Assembly: GCF_008638365.1 (NCBI RefSeq)
Contig: NZ_VWVU01000034.1
Span: forward strand, 1-64,000
Reading direction: 5' to 3'
Length of the DNA stretch: 64,000 nucleotides
DNA from: Nocardiopsis quinghaiensis
Lineage (GTDB): Bacteria > Actinomycetota > Actinomycetes > Streptosporangiales > Streptosporangiaceae
The first letter of the stretch is position 1. Each line of letters opens with the position of its first letter. Position numbers and translations under genes: made by a program. The notes beneath the pieces were generated by a model, which searched no databases, was not told the origin of the DNA, and worked only from the letters and a program-made list of their open reading frames with translations. Positions 62,647 through 64,000 of this stretch are shown in pieces.

Positions 62647-63033
62647 TCAGGGCAGGCGGGTGACGGTGGCTGCGTCAAGACGTCGGTGCATGAACGACAG
62701 GGTGGAGAACAGGTCGAGGGCCTCCGGTTCGGGGATGCGCCATCCCGCGGTGGCGCGCGGGGTGTGCGCCGGCGGGTTACGGAAGGTGCCGAATACGCCC
62801 TTGAGGAGGTTGGCGAACCCCTTGTGCTCGCTGATCTCGCTCTCGGTGGCGAAGCCGTTGACGCGGACCAGGGGCGGCTGCCTCCTCGTGCTGAAGCAGA
62901 AGTCGACCAGGTCGGCTCCACCAAGTGCGGATCCCGACATCTCGCGCAGCCGTTCGGCCAGTCCCTTGGTCGCCTCGACGACCGCGTGGAACACCGACCG
63001 GCGCAGGATCTCCTCCTCGCAGTACCCGATCAC
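62647..63033 (-). CDS. TIGR02391 (Ymh) family protein, N-terminally shortened
   Basis: A 128-residue protein matching the C-terminal Ymh domain: FHAVVEATKGLAERLREM, ATESEISEHKGFANLLKGVF, TFRNPPAHTPRA and DALDLFSTLSFMHRR-like helices. Ymh proteins can be associated with phage or abortive-infection type systems; the function is not known. A TGA in frame upstream suggests that the normal N-terminal part is lost or lies in another frame; the GTG 63033 start lacks a good ribosome site. Confidence 0.75.
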   Translation of the reverse strand: MIGYCEEEILRRSVFHAVVEATKGLAERLREMSGSALGGADLVDFCFSTRRQPPLVRVNGFATESEISEHKGFANLLKGVFGTFRNPPAHTPRATAGWRIPEPEALDLFSTLSFMHRRLDAATVTRLP

Positions 63034-63200
63034 CTGGGGTGGGCCCCACGGCGCCGGAGTTGGCTCTGTGGTCGGCCTGCCAGCCTGGCGACCTCGTCAA
63101 GGTTGAAGGTCTATCACTCATCAGTGGGGATGAGTGCGGCAGCGGCCTCCATGTCGGCCTGGGTGGGCAGGGTGTGGCGGCGGGTGGTCTCCAGTCGCTG

Positions 63201-63566
63201 TCAGCGGCAAGCGGCCGTGGATCCGGCGCAGGGTGCGAGGTGGACGCCGCCGCCCACGTCCTCGGCGTCGGCCGCCCCCAGCATCGCCCCGACCAGCCCG
63301 GGGAAGCGCTCGTCCAGGTCCTGGCGGCGCAGCGTGACGAAGCAGCGGGTGCCCTCCTGGCGGGTGCGGGTCACCCCCGCATCGCGCAGGACCCGCAGGT
63401 GGTGGCTGAGCGTCGACTTGGCCACCGGCGCCCGCAACTCTCCCCACCCGCGCTCGGCGCCGTCGGCGAGCACCCGCACGAGCCCGATGCGCAACGGGTC
63501 GCTGAGCGCCGCCATCACCTCGGGCAATGACAGTTCCTCGATCGCCGGGTGGTGTGCGCGTCTCAT
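63201..63566 (-). CDS. ArsR family regulator
   Basis: A 121-residue winged-helix repressor: EVMAALSDPLRIGLVRVLAD is the ArsR opening, VAKSTLSHHLRVLRDAGVTR the recognition helix, and FVTLRRQDLDERFPGL the usual end; the last about 20 residues (LAPCAGSTAACR) form an extra tail. No metal-binding CxC motif is seen, so it is of the non-metal type. ATG 63566 or 63575. It is divergent from the SDR gene it probably represses. Confidence 0.9.
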   Translation of the reverse strand: MRRAHHPAIEELSLPEVMAALSDPLRIGLVRVLADGAERGWGELRAPVAKSTLSHHLRVLRDAGVTRTRQEGTRCFVTLRRQDLDERFPGLVGAMLGAADAEDVGGGVHLAPCAGSTAACR

Positions 63567-63581
63567 GCCCCCCATGCTAGC

Positions 63582-63603
63582 TTGTTCGATATTCGACGAA
63601 CAA
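63582..63603. promoter_or_regulatory. Operator-like inverted repeat in the ArsR/SDR spacer
   Basis: TTGTTCG (63582-63588) and CGAACAA (63597-63603), 8-nt spacer, followed by a further CGAACAA direct copy. It lies between the ArsR start and the SDR start, well placed to repress both. Confidence 0.7.
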
Positions 63604-63620
63604 CGAACAAAGGGGTCGGG

Positions 63621-64000
63621 TTGACCGAGCCGCAGCACCACCAGCACACCGACCTCAACGGCCGGGTCGCCATCGTCACCGGCGCCGGATCGGGCATCGG
63701 CCGGGCCACCGCGATCGCCATGGCCCGCGCCGGAGCCCGCGTCCTGGGAGTGGGCCGGCGCCACGAGGCGCTCCAGGCCACCGCCGCCCACCACCCCGGC
63801 ATCGCCGCCCACCCCGCCGACCTGCGCGCCCCCGACGCCCCCGCCCGGGTGGCCCAGGCCGCGACGCAGCGGTGGGGCCGCATCGACGTGCTCGTCAACA
63901 ACGCCGGCGCCACCGCGATGATGCCGCTGGCCGAGACCGATGCGGACCGCATCGCCGCGCTGTTCGCGCTCAACGTCACCGCCCCCAGCCTCCTGGCCGC
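63621..64000 (+). CDS. Short-chain dehydrogenase/reductase (partial, 3' end off the window)
   Basis: The first about 126 residues of an SDR: RVAIVTGAGSGIGRATAIAM is the cofactor Gly motif, IDVLVNNAGATAMMPLAET the NNAG motif. TTG 63621 follows AAGGGG; the first residues are His/Gln-rich. It is the target of the divergent ArsR regulator. Active-site Tyr and Lys lie beyond the window. Confidence 0.92.
   Translation, partial: MTEPQHHQHTDLNGRVAIVTGAGSGIGRATAIAMARAGARVLGVGRRHEALQATAAHHPGIAAHPADLRAPDAPARVAQAATQRWGRIDVLVNNAGATAMMPLAETDADRIAALFALNVTAPSLLA

Overview
The window looks like chromosomal DNA from a high-GC actinomycete, most like Nocardiopsis or a close relative. Support for this is the very GC-rich coding, GTG/TTG starts, repeated GTGA gene overlaps, and actinobacterial families such as DUF1918/DUF1876, DUF2332, HipA-like/DUF3037 and SoxR. 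The genus is an inference. I saw no rRNA, tRNA, CRISPR array or intact insertion sequence.

Layout. 1-19.4 kb is ordinary core genome: ctaD (cut by the window edge), a polysaccharide deacetylase lipoprotein, a C15-peptidase-like protein, an aldehyde dehydrogenase, the ohrR-ohr peroxide pair, two CNNM/CBS transporters in tandem, two RNA methyltransferases, an APC permease, a NUDIX-HAD pair, and a MoxR-DUF58-VWA operon beside a kinase-like membrane protein. 19.7-39.1 kb holds a HipA-like kinase with DUF3037, an MFS exporter, an acyl-CoA-synthetase-like protein, a two-component system, peptide deformylase, RNase HI, SoxR with an eroded ABC ATPase, and several enzymes. Across this stretch the + strand is rich in G and T whichever way the genes point.

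At about 39.15 kb a broken MerR-type gene abuts a DnaE C-terminal fragment and the strand bias reverses for about 4.5 kb (hypothetical membrane proteins and a PQQ-like protein). 43.5-44.7 kb is gene-poor with a well-translated-looking 44-codon ORF. 44.7-51.2 kb has a monooxygenase/TetR pair, an aminotransferase, a phosphotransferase, a PrmC-like methyltransferase and RNase Z, mixed with gene fragments. 51.2-58 kb is a scrap zone: an ArsR/VOC chimeric pseudogene, a Tn3 transposase tail, an integrase, and a 27-bp direct repeat around a VOC gene. Within it, 52.2-53.85 kb carries the most interesting unit: a secreted precursor with a Cys-rich hydrophobic C-terminus and a small membrane protein, enclosed by inverted copies of one gene 3' end plus hairpin. 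58-64 kb returns to intact genes: enoyl-CoA hydratase, an AraC-VOC-UvrA-like cluster, a Ymh-type protein, and a divergent ArsR/SDR pair cut by the window end.

How genes work together: OhrR/Ohr form a peroxide switch; MoxR, DUF58 and VWA form a chaperone-type operon; the histidine kinase and response regulator overlap; TetR/monooxygenase, SDR/TetR and ArsR/SDR are local regulator-enzyme pairs. A recurring theme is proteins that keep a fold but lack catalytic residues (C15 peptidase, kinase, AMP-ligase, ABC ATPase).
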